A stretch of 64,000 nt of DNA from JBBQWR01 sp038210495. GTDB taxonomy: Bacteria > Planctomycetota > Planctomycetia > Pirellulales > DATAWG01. The stretch lies in assembly GCA_038210495.1 (NCBI GenBank), contig JBBQWR010000018.1, positions 33,952 to 97,951 on the forward strand. The letters run 5' to 3'. How positions within the stretch are numbered: position 1 is the stretch's first letter; every line of letters begins with the position of its first letter. Positions 34,279 through 43,697 of this stretch are shown one piece after another. The notes under the pieces were generated by a model. The model was not told the origin of the DNA. It worked only from the letters and a program-made list of their open reading frames with translations, and did not search any database. The translations under genes and the position numbers were made by a program.

Positions 34279-34303
34279 GCGCAGCAGGATGCCGCGGCTA
34301 TGT
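34279..34303 (+). repeat. Dispersed repeat family A, single copy
   Basis: Copy of the core 'GCAGGATGCCGCGGCTATGT' between the hydroxylase stop and the galT start. Confidence 0.7.
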
Positions 34304-34345
34304 AACTCCCGTCTCCCGACTCCCGTCTTTCCTCCCCCGCCGCCA

Positions 34346-35386
34346 ATGTCCGACTTGCGAAAAGACCCGATCGTCGGCCGGTGGGTGATTATCGCCAAAA
34401 ATCGCGCCAAGCGGCCGCACGATTTCATTAGTCAGCCGACGCTGCACAGTGGCCGCTTTTGCCCATTTTGCGAAGGCAACGAAGACAATACGCCGAGCGA
34501 AATTCTCGCCTACCGCAATCCGGGCGCCGCGGCCAATCGCGCCGGTTGGCGAGTTCGAGTCGTCCCGAACAAGTTTCCGGCGCTGCAGGTCGAGGGAGAC
34601 CTGAGCAACCGGGGAGACGGCATCTACGACATGATGCGCGGCGTCGGCGCCCATGAGGTGATCATCGAATCGGCCAAGCATTTGGTAAGCACGTCGGAAA
34701 TGTCGGATCGACAGTTGAGCGAAGTGTTTTGGGTCTATCGCGATCGTTTGGTCGATCTCAAGCGCGATCCTCGGCTGGTGTACGGGATGATCTTCAAAAA
34801 CGTCGGCGCGGCGGCGGGAGCGTCGCTCGAGCACACGCACAGCCAACTGATCGTCACGCCGATCGTGCCGGTCAATGTCCGCGAGGAGATCACCGGCGCG
34901 AAGGCTTTTCACGACTATCGCGGCCGCTGCGTGTTCTGCGACATGATCCATCAGGAACTGGCCGATGAGCGGCGGATCGTGCTCGATACGCCCGGTTTTG
35001 TCGCCTTTTGCCCGTTCGCGAGCCGGTTTCCCTTTGAGACTTGGGTTGTGCCCAAGATGCATTCCAGCCACTTCGAGAACATCCAGAAGTCGGGGGTGGA
35101 CGACTTGGCTCGGGTCATGCGCCGAGTGATTGCGCGGATCGAGGCCGCCGTCGATCGGCCGGCGTATAACTACATCCTGCATACGGGGCCGCTCAATGTG
35201 CCCGAGATGGGCCATTATCACTGGCACATCGAGATCATTCCGCGTCTGACGAACATCGCGGGATTCGAGTGGGGGACCGGTTTCTACATCAATCCCGCGC
35301 CACCCGAGGAAGCGGCCGCCTTTCTCCGAGACGTCGAAGAAGCCGCTCCCCTCAAAGCGTCCCTCGCTGCCTCCACGACCCGCTAG
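34346..35386 (+). CDS. galT: Galactose-1-phosphate uridylyltransferase
   Basis: 346 residues from the ATG at 34346; an upstream in-frame ATG at 34289 lies in the dispersed repeat and is rejected. Zinc-binding 'FCPFCEGNE' and 'CVFCDM', and the catalytic HIT motif 'GHYHWHIEIIPR', identify GalT. It exchanges UMP between hexose-1-phosphates and UDP-sugars. In several bacteria a GalT-like protein is encoded with glgA and GH57 genes, where it may act on glucose-1-phosphate rather than galactose-1-phosphate (inference). Confidence 0.92.
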   Translation: MSDLRKDPIVGRWVIIAKNRAKRPHDFISQPTLHSGRFCPFCEGNEDNTPSEILAYRNPGAAANRAGWRVRVVPNKFPALQVEGDLSNRGDGIYDMMRGVGAHEVIIESAKHLVSTSEMSDRQLSEVFWVYRDRLVDLKRDPRLVYGMIFKNVGAAAGASLEHTHSQLIVTPIVPVNVREEITGAKAFHDYRGRCVFCDMIHQELADERRIVLDTPGFVAFCPFASRFPFETWVVPKMHSSHFENIQKSGVDDLARVMRRVIARIEAAVDRPAYNYILHTGPLNVPEMGHYHWHIEIIPRLTNIAGFEWGTGFYINPAPPEEAAAFLRDVEEAAPLKASLAASTTR

Positions 35387-35501
35387 CCGCGATCGGTCGG
35401 AAAGCGGGTTTGGCCCCGCGCGTTCCGATCCTATCGATTGCGAAAGCTTTAAGCGTGCGCCGGCCGCTGGCGAGTCAAATTTTTTTGCCGGCGACGCGTA
35501 A

Positions 35502-35642
35502 ATGAGTGATATGGGTATTGATATGTTTCCTCGTTTTTCGGACAACGGGAAGAAGCCCAGTTTTAGCGGTCGTAGTTTGAATTCTTCGCTGGCTCGGTTT
35601 GCGGAAAGTTCGTTTGTAGCCGCTAGACGAGCACGTGCTTAG
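35502..35642 (+). CDS. Possible 46-residue protein, unknown
   Basis: The frame reads 'MSDMGIDMFPRFSDNGKKPS' then 'FSGRSLNSSLARFAESSFVA' and ends 'ARRARA'. It is Ser/Phe/Arg-rich and uses many T-ending codons (AGT, GGT, CGT, TTT), unlike the C/G-ending codons of neighbouring genes. This bias could mean a highly expressed small protein, foreign DNA or chance. No ribosome binding site is evident. It sits between galT and the second GH57 gene. Confidence 0.3.
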   Translation: MSDMGIDMFPRFSDNGKKPSFSGRSLNSSLARFAESSFVAARRARA

Positions 35643-35689
35643 AATTCCGCGTTCGTTCGATTCTTAGACCTCTCAGTGAAGGTTGAGTT

Positions 35690-35720
35690 GGGGACAGGGG
35701 GCTGACGCCCCCCGCTCGCC
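35690..35720 (-). repeat. Dispersed repeat family D, copy 2
   Basis: Exact 31-base reverse-complement copy of 15342-15372, 26 bases before the GH57 start. It makes the longer frame from 35683 misleading. Confidence 0.8.
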
Positions 35721-35745
35721 ACGCCACGAGAAAATAGTTTGCCGC

Positions 35746-37914
35746 ATGATCCGCTTCATCTTCGCCCTGCACGACCATCAGCCGATCGGAAACTTCGACG
35801 GCGTTTTCGAGCAGGCGTATCAGGACAGTTACCGCCTGTTTCTCGATCTGTTCGAGCAATTTCCCAGCCTGAAGATCGCTCTGCACACGAGCGGTCCGCT
35901 GATGGAGTGGCTCGACGCGAACCATCCGGATTATCTGGATCGTTTGGCCGGGCACGTGGCGACCGGGCGGATCGAGATCATCGGCGGCGCCTTTTACGAA
36001 CCGATTTTGGCGATGATCCCGTCGCGGGATCGGATCGGCCAAGTCCGCACGTATAAGGAATGGCTCGAAAACCGCCTCGGCGCCGAAGTCCGCGGGATGT
36101 GGATTCCCGAACGCGTGTGGGAGCAAAGCCTGACCAGCGACCTGGTCGACGCGGGCATCGATTACACCATTCTTGACGATTCGCATTTCAAGTCCGCCGG
36201 CCTCAACGCCGATCAATTGCACGGCTATTACATTACCGAGGACGACAGCCGAATCTTGCGGGTGTTTCCCGGCAGCGAGCGGCTGCGCTATGTCATCCCC
36301 TTCGCCGATGTGCACGCGGGCATCGACTATCTCGCCCAACTATCCGAGCAGCATCCGGGCGCGGTGGCCGTATTCGCCGACGACGGAGAAAAATTCGGAG
36401 TCTGGCCGGAAACGAAGCTCAATGTCTTCGATCGCGGTTGGCTCCGGCAATTCTTCCAATTGCTTGCCGACAATCAACACTGGATCCAGATGACCACGCC
36501 TTCGGAGGTCATCGACACCGTGGCGCCGCTTGGCAAGGTGTATCTGCCCGAGGGTAGCTACCGAGAAATGACCGAATGGGTATTGCCGCCGGAGCAATTG
36601 GCCGAATACGAGCAGGCCCGGCGCGAGCTGGAGTCCGACCCGCGTTGGCCGCGAATCGCCCGGTTCGTTCGCGGCGGTTACTGGCGGAATTTCAAGATCC
36701 GTTATCCCGAGACCAATGAGATGTACTCGCGGATGATGATGGTCAGTCGCCGGTTGCAAAACTTGGTGGACTCGGGAATGGACAGCGAACTCATCAGGTC
36801 CGCGCGGACTGAGTTGTATCGCGGCCAATGCAACTGCGCGTATTGGCACGGAGCATTTGGCGGCACGTATCTGCCGCATCTGCGGAACGCGATCTACAAC
36901 CATTTGATCGCGGCCGACAACCTGCTCGATCGCGCCGTGAATCGCGGCGCCAACTGGGTCGAAGCGATCACCGACGATCTGGATCTCGATGGTCGTCCGG
37001 AAGTGGAGCTAGCCAACGACAAGCTCGTGGCCCTCCTCTCGCCTAGCCGCGGGGGCCAGTTGTATGAACTCGACGTCCGGTCGATCTGCCACAACCTACT
37101 GGCCACGCTGAGTCGTCGGCCCGAGGCCTATCATCGCCAAGTGTTGGCCGGGCCCCATGCCGCCGGCGGCAGCGTCATCGACGCCAATTCGCCCGTGAAA
37201 TTCAAGCAAGCCGGGCTGGAAAACATGATTCAATACGACCAACATCTGCGCAAGAGCCTGATCGATCATTGGTACGACGACGGCGTGACGCATGGCGCGA
37301 TCGCGCGGGGCGAGGCGGCCGAGCGCGGAGATTTTGTCTCGCTGCCGTTCGAGGGCAAGCTGCGCCGCAACCCGAACCGGATCCAGGTCCTGCTCACGCG
37401 ACAAGGAAACGTGTACGGCATTCCAGTGAAAATCACCAAGGGCGTCACGCTCGACGCCGGCTCGAGCGAACTGGAGATCGGCTACGTAATCGAGGGGCTG
37501 CCGCAAAATCGTCCGCTGCAGTTCGCCGTGGAATTCAACTTCGCGGGTCTACCGACCGGCGCCGACGATCGGTATTTCCACGGCAGCGGCGTTCATAACG
37601 GCCGGCGAATGGGGCATCTCGGCACGCGGTTGGATTTGATCGACGCTCGCGACCTCGGCTTAACGGACGAGTGGCTGGGCATCGACGTACAACTGGCGTT
37701 CGCCCGGCCGACCGGAGTCTGGACTTATCCCATCGAGACGGTCAGCCAATCCGAAGGGGGCTTCGAGCTCGTGCACCAGTCGGTAGTCGTCGAGCCGCAC
37801 TGGCGCGTGGTTCCCGACGCTGACGGCCGCTGGAGCACGACGATTCGCCTCAAGATCGACACGCGATTGGCGGAGAGTCGCGTGGAGCGACCGGCAGTGG
37901 CGCTGCACTCGTGA
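35746..37914 (+). CDS. GH57 4-alpha-glucanotransferase/alpha-amylase-like (with DUF1925/1926-type domains)
   Basis: 722 residues from ATG 35746 ('MIRFIFALHDHQPIG'); earlier in-frame codons lie in a repeat. The layout follows Thermococcus-type 4-alpha-glucanotransferases: N-terminal barrel with 'HDHQPIGNF', nucleophile Glu122 in 'MWIPERVWEQ', and Asp213 in 'FADDGEKFGVWP', then a helical part and a C-terminal beta-sandwich ('GFELVHQSVVVEPHWRV'). It would shuffle alpha-1,4-glucan chains in the cytoplasm. It differs from the first GH57 enzyme, so the two likely act in sequence on glycogen. Confidence 0.88.
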   Translation: MIRFIFALHDHQPIGNFDGVFEQAYQDSYRLFLDLFEQFPSLKIALHTSGPLMEWLDANHPDYLDRLAGHVATGRIEIIGGAFYEPILAMIPSRDRIGQVRTYKEWLENRLGAEVRGMWIPERVWEQSLTSDLVDAGIDYTILDDSHFKSAGLNADQLHGYYITEDDSRILRVFPGSERLRYVIPFADVHAGIDYLAQLSEQHPGAVAVFADDGEKFGVWPETKLNVFDRGWLRQFFQLLADNQHWIQMTTPSEVIDTVAPLGKVYLPEGSYREMTEWVLPPEQLAEYEQARRELESDPRWPRIARFVRGGYWRNFKIRYPETNEMYSRMMMVSRRLQNLVDSGMDSELIRSARTELYRGQCNCAYWHGAFGGTYLPHLRNAIYNHLIAADNLLDRAVNRGANWVEAITDDLDLDGRPEVELANDKLVALLSPSRGGQLYELDVRSICHNLLATLSRRPEAYHRQVLAGPHAAGGSVIDANSPVKFKQAGLENMIQYDQHLRKSLIDHWYDDGVTHGAIARGEAAERGDFVSLPFEGKLRRNPNRIQVLLTRQGNVYGIPVKITKGVTLDAGSSELEIGYVIEGLPQNRPLQFAVEFNFAGLPTGADDRYFHGSGVHNGRRMGHLGTRLDLIDARDLGLTDEWLGIDVQLAFARPTGVWTYPIETVSQSEGGFELVHQSVVVEPHWRVVPDADGRWSTTIRLKIDTRLAESRVERPAVALHS

Positions 37915-37916
37915 TT

Positions 37917-38020
37917 ACATAGCCGCGGCATCCTGCCGCGGAGTTACTATCTGTGGATGTACCGCGCAAGGTAATTTGAATTGGCAAAACGCACTCCGCG
38001 GCAGGATGCCGCGGCTGCAT
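37917..38020. repeat. Dispersed repeat family A variant, inverted pair between convergent genes
   Basis: Arms 37917-37944 and 37993-38020 are 28 bases each and near-perfect reverse complements with core 'GCAGGATGCCGCGGCT'. They lie between convergent genes, so could act as a bidirectional terminator. Confidence 0.75.
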
Positions 38021-38030
38021 AGGCGATCGG

Positions 38031-41000
38031 CTACTTCGCTTTTTTGCACGTCGTCAAGTACTCCACAACGTCGATCAAATCCTCGGGCGTCAGCAGCTTC
38101 TGCAGGTCGGCCGGCATGAGCGAGATTTTGATTTCCGAATTGTCGGCGATCTCGCTCTTCTTGTAAGTCTGCACGATCGCGTCGATCGTCTTAATCGACA
38201 GCGAGTCGGCCGTGTCGCTGATGACAATGCCTTGCACGACATTGCCATTCTGCAATTCGACGCGGTGAGTCTCGTAATTGTGGGCGATCGCCGCGCTGGG
38301 GAAGAGGATCGACTCATACAGCGCGTCGCGGGGAAACTTGTCGCCGATCTCGGTGAGATTAGGGCCGACTTCCTTGCCGACGCCGCCGATCGTGTGGCAC
38401 TTGACACACGTGCCGGTCGTGCCAAACACCACTTTCCCATGCTCGACGTTGCCGCGCCGCTTGGCCAACTCTGGCAGCGGCGGCAGCGGCTTGCCTCCCG
38501 CCGGCTCGGGCATCTTAAGCAGTTTGGCGGCCTCCGTGCGAATTCGACTATCCGCCGACGCTTGAAGGACCTTCGCGGTCGGATATTGGATGTCCACGGT
38601 AATCAGGCCCTTCGAGGCCAAACCCAAAAGCGCCATTTCTCCGAACCGACTGTGCCCCAGCGCCGCGATCGCGGCGCCACGGATGGCCGCGGAACGCTTT
38701 TTATCCAGCACGATCGGCTGTAGCAAATCGACCGCCCCGCGCTCTTGCGTCAGCCCAAGCACGGTCGCGGCTTTCTCCGCTTCGGCATCTTCCGCGGAGA
38801 GCGGTTTTTGAAATCGAGCGGCGCCCGCGTTGGTAAGGAGCAACTTTGCCGCCCGCACGCCCCGGGTGCTACTCGAATCGGCCAATGCCATCGAGAGCAG
38901 ATCGTCTTCGCGACCCGGAATTCGATAGGCGCTCACCAGATCCAAGAACTGGTCCGTCCCGCGGCAAGCGTCGAGTGACTTCGCGAGCGACGCCTTGAAC
39001 TCGGGAGAATTCGGATTGGCGCCGTGCATTTGCCGCAGAGCTAGCGTTGCGATCGCGCCTTGATCGGCTGAACCACCGGCGCCGAGCAGCCCGGCCAAAA
39101 CGGCCTGCTTCGTCGGCTCCGTATGAAAATCGAACGCCCTAAAATATCGCAGCCGCTCTTCCGGTTTCGTGGCCGGATCGACGATCAACTTCGCCAGCAG
39201 CGGCAGCGCCTCGGGCGAACGGCTGCGCCACACGATGTCTCGGCCGGCAGGGCTATTCCAATCGGCGCCGACTCGTTTGAGCCAAGCGGCGAAGAACGAA
39301 TCCCATTGCTTATCGGCTCCGATCCCCAGCGCTTCGACATACCAGCGGTCCTTGCCGTCATGCTGCGTCGCGAGTTCGGCCCAGAGGTCCGCCGCCTTCG
39401 GCGATTCGTTGTGCCGCAGGGCGAGCGCACATTCGCGACGCACTTGCGCCGACGGATCGTGAGCCACTTTCGCAACCAGCGGTAAAAGATCCATTTTCAA
39501 TTGCCGGGCCGACCGAAGTCCGACGATGCGAATATCCGGATCGCCATCGGCTAGAGCCTTGTCGATGTACTTCGCCGCGACGCCGTCGATCTTCGTCAAC
39601 AGCCAGAGTGCCCGAGCGCGGTATCGTGGGTTGTCGGAGGCTAGCATTTTATCCAGCGCCGACTCGGCCTTGGCGCCTTCGTCGTGCAGTTTGTTCCACG
39701 CTAGGAATCGGACCGACAAGCATGGATTCTTGAGCGCCTCAATCGCGCCGTCGATGGTCGTAAAATCGAACTTCGGCGTGACGTACTTGCTCCCCTTGGA
39801 CGCGATGCGGAAAATTCGCCCCCGGTCCGAATCCCCCTGGGCGTGGCCCCCGACGCCCGGATCGTACCAATCGGCGACAAAAAGCGAGCCATCCGGAGCG
39901 GCGCACACATCGCACGGCCGGAACCATTGATCGCGAGCGCCAAACAGCAGGTCGACACTCGTCGCCTTGTAGCCAGCGCCGTCTGAATTGACCGGATAGG
40001 CGCGGACGATATTGAGCCCCGCATCGGTGTGAATTATCTGATTCTGGAACACCTTGGGAAGCAGCCCACCCTCGTAGATCATAATCCCGCAGGGGGCGCC
40101 CGCGCCCGTCTGCAACAGATTCGGCACGACTCCCGGATCGTTCAGATGCCAATGTCGCAGCGGGATTTCTTTGGGGCGATCGACGTAGTCGTCGTTCCAA
40201 CCGCCGCCGGTGATCTCGTCCGTATAGCCATAGTTGCCGTGCTCCATGACATAGTTGATTCGCACGCCGCGATTGCCGTCGTCGTCGTTGTCCGATTGCC
40301 AAAGCGTGCCGAAACTGTCGACGGCGACTTCATAGTTGTTGCGAAAGTTATGAGCGAGCACTTCGAACTGGCTGCCGTCGGGATTGCAGCGGAATACCAT
40401 GCCTTGTCGATACGGCTTGCCGTCGCCGCTCACGACGTTTCCCTCCAGATCGACAATCGGCTTGCCGTGTTCGTCGGAAATGCCATGCCCGGCGTTGCCC
40501 ATGTTGAAATACAGTTTGCCGTCGGGACCGAATACGAACGCATGGGCGCCGTGATCGTGCTGGGCTTGACCGGGATTGGTGAACAGCAGCGATTTCTTAG
40601 CGACTTTGTCCGTGCCGTCGTTCTCGAACGCGAAAATGTTCGGCGTGCAGGAGACGATCACCTTTTTGCCGAGCACGCAGATACCAAGCGCCGCGTCGAC
40701 ATCTCGGCCCTGATAGAAGGTGGTCGCCTTGTCCGCCTTTCCCTCGCCCTTGGTGTCTTCGAGGATCAGGATCTTGTCCCCTTCCTTTCGCATGCCGTTG
40801 TGGCCGCGATAGTTTTGCACGTCGCATACCCAGACCCGGCCTTGCGGATCGACATCGATATCGGTCGGGTTGCTCATCATTGGCTCCGAGGCGAAGAGCG
40901 TCACCTCTAAGTCGTCGGGGGTATCCAAGCAGCTAGTCGCTTTGGCCGGGTCGTGATCGGCCGCGCCGGCGCCGCTGCTGGTCTGCGATACCTTGGCCAG

Positions 41001-41561
41001 GACATGGGCGCTGGGTTTCTCGGTGAACACCAGGAAACACACGCTCGTGGCCGATGGGCTCCCTTGATTGGTTCCCCCGACGTCCAAGCCGCCGCGAGCC
41101 TTGAACCGGGTGTATCCGGCCGGCAGATCGTAAACGATCAGCGAATTGGCGTGCGTGCCGATACCATAGGGCACCGGCTGACCATGCACGGATAACCGAT
41201 CCCCGTTGACGTTTTTGTTGACGTTCACCCGCTGCCAACCCGAGACGGCCGATCTCCATTTCAGGTCCGTCAGCTTGAGCTCTCCCTTTTCGCCAACGAG
41301 TCGCGGCTCCATCCAATCGGCCCAATCGGCGGTGAAGCCGTCGTCAGCATCGGTGACCATCAGATAAAGCTGCTTGGCGCCCGTGATGTCGACATCGATG
41401 TCGACGGCGTGTCCCGGCGAGGCCGAGTTGACGACCGGACTGGCGAATTTAGCCTTTTCCGGCGCAGCGGCCCTCGCGGTCGATCGCGCCACCAGTGGCA
41501 ACAACAGCCAGCAACCGAACGCCATGGCTCGTCGAACTCGAAACGCGCTAGGGGTCGTCAT
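38031..41561 (-). CDS. Secreted NPCBM / PVC membrane-bound dehydrogenase / HEAT / cytochrome c fusion
   Basis: 1176 residues from ATG 41561; the frame extends to 41651 without support. Signal peptide near 'WLLLPLVARSTARAAA'. Residues about 40-185 look like an NPCBM carbohydrate-binding module ('PYGIGTHANSLIVYDLPAGY'). Residues about 210-560 match the planctomycete membrane-bound dehydrogenase domain, a sorbosone-dehydrogenase-like beta-propeller ('PTDIDVDPQGRVWVCDVQNY', 'DGSLFVADWYDPGVGG'). HEAT-like repeats follow (about 570-960), then a class I cytochrome c with 'CVKCH' and 'YESILFPSAAIAHNYE'. Likely oxidises a sugar periplasmically and passes electrons to the chain. Confidence 0.88.
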   Translation of the reverse strand: MTTPSAFRVRRAMAFGCWLLLPLVARSTARAAAPEKAKFASPVVNSASPGHAVDIDVDITGAKQLYLMVTDADDGFTADWADWMEPRLVGEKGELKLTDLKWRSAVSGWQRVNVNKNVNGDRLSVHGQPVPYGIGTHANSLIVYDLPAGYTRFKARGGLDVGGTNQGSPSATSVCFLVFTEKPSAHVLAKVSQTSSGAGAADHDPAKATSCLDTPDDLEVTLFASEPMMSNPTDIDVDPQGRVWVCDVQNYRGHNGMRKEGDKILILEDTKGEGKADKATTFYQGRDVDAALGICVLGKKVIVSCTPNIFAFENDGTDKVAKKSLLFTNPGQAQHDHGAHAFVFGPDGKLYFNMGNAGHGISDEHGKPIVDLEGNVVSGDGKPYRQGMVFRCNPDGSQFEVLAHNFRNNYEVAVDSFGTLWQSDNDDDGNRGVRINYVMEHGNYGYTDEITGGGWNDDYVDRPKEIPLRHWHLNDPGVVPNLLQTGAGAPCGIMIYEGGLLPKVFQNQIIHTDAGLNIVRAYPVNSDGAGYKATSVDLLFGARDQWFRPCDVCAAPDGSLFVADWYDPGVGGHAQGDSDRGRIFRIASKGSKYVTPKFDFTTIDGAIEALKNPCLSVRFLAWNKLHDEGAKAESALDKMLASDNPRYRARALWLLTKIDGVAAKYIDKALADGDPDIRIVGLRSARQLKMDLLPLVAKVAHDPSAQVRRECALALRHNESPKAADLWAELATQHDGKDRWYVEALGIGADKQWDSFFAAWLKRVGADWNSPAGRDIVWRSRSPEALPLLAKLIVDPATKPEERLRYFRAFDFHTEPTKQAVLAGLLGAGGSADQGAIATLALRQMHGANPNSPEFKASLAKSLDACRGTDQFLDLVSAYRIPGREDDLLSMALADSSSTRGVRAAKLLLTNAGAARFQKPLSAEDAEAEKAATVLGLTQERGAVDLLQPIVLDKKRSAAIRGAAIAALGHSRFGEMALLGLASKGLITVDIQYPTAKVLQASADSRIRTEAAKLLKMPEPAGGKPLPPLPELAKRRGNVEHGKVVFGTTGTCVKCHTIGGVGKEVGPNLTEIGDKFPRDALYESILFPSAAIAHNYETHRVELQNGNVVQGIVISDTADSLSIKTIDAIVQTYKKSEIADNSEIKISLMPADLQKLLTPEDLIDVVEYLTTCKKAK

Positions 41562-42096
41562 AGTCAATTCTCGTTGTCGTGGATAAAAAGGCGTTGGATT
41601 GTATGAGTTGTCAAGCAGCTCGATAACTCTACGAAGAACCGGGGAAGTCAAATCGCTTTTGTGCGATCACCCCACGCCTGGCCGTCCAATTGACGGAAAA
41701 ATAGAACCGTCATCGAGGCGAGGGATCGCGAGTTAAGACCTGCGGCGGGGACAAAGTCTATCGATCTTGGCGGGCCAGTAGACTGAATATAATCGACCGG
41801 CCGGCGATTGCAACGAGCGCACGATGGCGGGATCGGACCGCGCAGCGCACCGGCGGGGGCGCCTCTCCGGGGCTTCGGCGAAGCGTCTCCAGCCCTGGCC
41901 ACCTCGGACTGGCCACCTATACCGGTTGAAGGCACTTCTTGATTAACCGACACCCCGAAGCTGCGAACTATCGAACCAAAAGCGAGCGGTGGCGCCCCTA
42001 GACCGTATATAATGAATTCGGCGTGAGTTTAACAACTGGCGGGCGCGATGCAATTTCTGCTCGCCGGAAGAATGCGCGAAATTGGGGAGACAAAGT
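41562..42096. other. Intergenic region with two TATAAT words
   Basis: About 535 bases between divergent genes, presumably with promoters for both. 'TATAAT' occurs near 41787 and at 42008-42013. A local palindrome-rich patch near 41890-41930 repeats 'GGCCACCT'. No gene supported. Confidence 0.45.
42008..42013 (+). promoter_or_regulatory. Candidate -10 element
   Basis: Perfect TATAAT 84 bases before the start of the Gly/His-rich protein gene. No good -35 at 17 bases, so only suggestive. Confidence 0.35.
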
Positions 42097-43509
42097 ATGT
42101 CCGGCATGAGGCGATGCAAGTGGCCGCTCACGATCGCGGCTCTGGTCTTAGCGGTTGGGTTCGCCGGAAACGCGGCATGGGGAGCCAGCGGTGGTGGCCA
42201 CGCAGGTGGCGGCGGCGGTGGCGGCTTTAGCGGCGGTGGGGGTGGTGGTCGGAGCGGTGGTTTCAACGCTGCAACCGGCAGCGGCGGTAGTCGTAGCGTC
42301 GGCGGCATGAGCGGCGCGAGTGGATCGCACTTTTCAAGCGGCTCAGCGAGCAACTTCTCAAGCAGCCGCGGCATCGACTCGCGATCGTTCGCGCCCCAGT
42401 CGCACGGCGTCTTCTCCAATAGCGATGGCCGATCGTCGTCGGCGCACGTCGGTTCGCAGTTCGACCGCGGGTCGCGCGGCATCGATTCCATGAGCCACAG
42501 TCTGGGCAGCTTCGACCGTTTGAGCAGTCACGGCGAATCTTGGAATCGCAGCGTAAGCAGTTGGCGTCAGGGCGAACACGATGGACACGGCGATCGCGAT
42601 TGGCATGGCGACCACGATCATGGCGACCACGATCATAACGACTGGGGGGACCATCATCACAGTTACTGGCCCTATTATCCGCGGCTACTTCTGTCTGGCA
42701 CGTATTGGTTTCCGTCTTGGGACTATTACAACTACTATCCCGTCAATAATGGCTTGGCGCCGTACCAATACGGTTCGCCTTACTTTGCTTACTACCAGAC
42801 TCAGCCTACGGAGAGTCAGCCGGAAGTCGCGCAGAACCAATATGGCGGGCCTCAACCGAAAGACGCTTCACCGGATGGCGCGGAATTCTACGCCCAAGCA
42901 GAATCCGCGTTTCGCGGCGGACAATATCGCGACGCGATGCGTCTGGCGAGCCACGCGGCCATCGAATCGCCCAAGAATCCCAAGGCCCATGAGCTGATGT
43001 CGCTCAGCCTGTTTGCCGCAGGCGATTACCGGGGCGCGGCGATCGAAGCCCACGCGGCCCTAGCGCTCGGTCCGGCGGCGACCTGGGACACGCTCTACAA
43101 CTATTATGGCAACGACGAGACCTACACCGGCCAGCTTCGGACGCTCGAAAAATATTCGCACGACAATCCGAAGGCGGCTGAAGCCCGATTTCTCAGGGCC
43201 TATCACTACCTGATGACCGGGCATCAATCGGCCGCCATGGAAGAGCTGACAATGGCGGTCGAGCAAACGCCGACCGACAAACTGGCGGCCGCGCTTCTTA
43301 AGAACAACGGCCAACTTCCCGCCGATGGTCCGGCCAACGACAGCGCCCCGCTGCCTCCGCCGCCGAACAACTCCGACGCAATTAAGCCGCAAGTCGTAAA
43401 GCCCGAAGCGGCGAAACCGGGCGCCGGCAAATCCGACAACAATTCGCCGCCAAGCTCCGGCGGCGCCGAAAAGTCTACCACCGCGGATGATGGCTCGGTT
43501 GAGACCTAA
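42097..43509 (+). CDS. Secreted Gly/His-rich TPR protein
   Basis: 470 residues from ATG 42097, with GGGGAGA six bases upstream; a TTG at 42082 is also in frame. Signal peptide 'LTIAALVLAVGFAGNAAWGA'. Then a Gly/Ser-rich region of about 90 residues, a His/Asp cluster ('HGDHDHGDHDHNDWGDHHHS') that could bind metal ions, a Tyr/Pro-rich stretch, and two or three TPR-like repeats (about 265-410, 'AEFYAQAESAFRGGQYRDAM'). A Pro/Lys/Ser-rich tail ends the protein. Extracytoplasmic; function unknown. The adjacent small secreted Tyr/Pro-rich proteins share this style. Confidence 0.75.
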   Translation: MSGMRRCKWPLTIAALVLAVGFAGNAAWGASGGGHAGGGGGGGFSGGGGGGRSGGFNAATGSGGSRSVGGMSGASGSHFSSGSASNFSSSRGIDSRSFAPQSHGVFSNSDGRSSSAHVGSQFDRGSRGIDSMSHSLGSFDRLSSHGESWNRSVSSWRQGEHDGHGDRDWHGDHDHGDHDHNDWGDHHHSYWPYYPRLLLSGTYWFPSWDYYNYYPVNNGLAPYQYGSPYFAYYQTQPTESQPEVAQNQYGGPQPKDASPDGAEFYAQAESAFRGGQYRDAMRLASHAAIESPKNPKAHELMSLSLFAAGDYRGAAIEAHAALALGPAATWDTLYNYYGNDETYTGQLRTLEKYSHDNPKAAEARFLRAYHYLMTGHQSAAMEELTMAVEQTPTDKLAAALLKNNGQLPADGPANDSAPLPPPPNNSDAIKPQVVKPEAAKPGAGKSDNNSPPSSGGAEKSTTADDGSVET

Positions 43510-43521
43510 AATTGGAGCTGC

Positions 43522-43568
43522 AGAGGGACTCGGGGTCAAATTCCAGAGGGACTTGGGGTCAGGGGGAG
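43522..43568 (+). repeat. Direct repeat 'AGAGGGACTYGGGGTCA'
   Basis: Two copies of about 23 bases follow the TPR gene: 'AGAGGGACTCGGGGTCAAAT' and 'AGAGGGACTTGGGGTCAGGG'. Resembles the palindromic 'GGGACT' words at 14935. Confidence 0.55.
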
Positions 43569-43697
43569 CTTCGCATGGCTCCGCCATAGTGGCTAGGGAC
43601 GACGCAGTCGCCGCCTTCGGCGGCAAAGGAATAAAAAATATGAGCCGGCGCAGCCGTCCTCCCTGGTCCCCAGCCCCCTAGCCTCTAACCCCTTTTT

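Noticed and set aside
34298..35545. 415-residue minus-strand frame
   Set aside because: Antisense to galT with HIT motif; no domain in the reverse frame.
40029..40910. 293-residue plus-strand frame
   Set aside because: Antisense to the dehydrogenase propeller.
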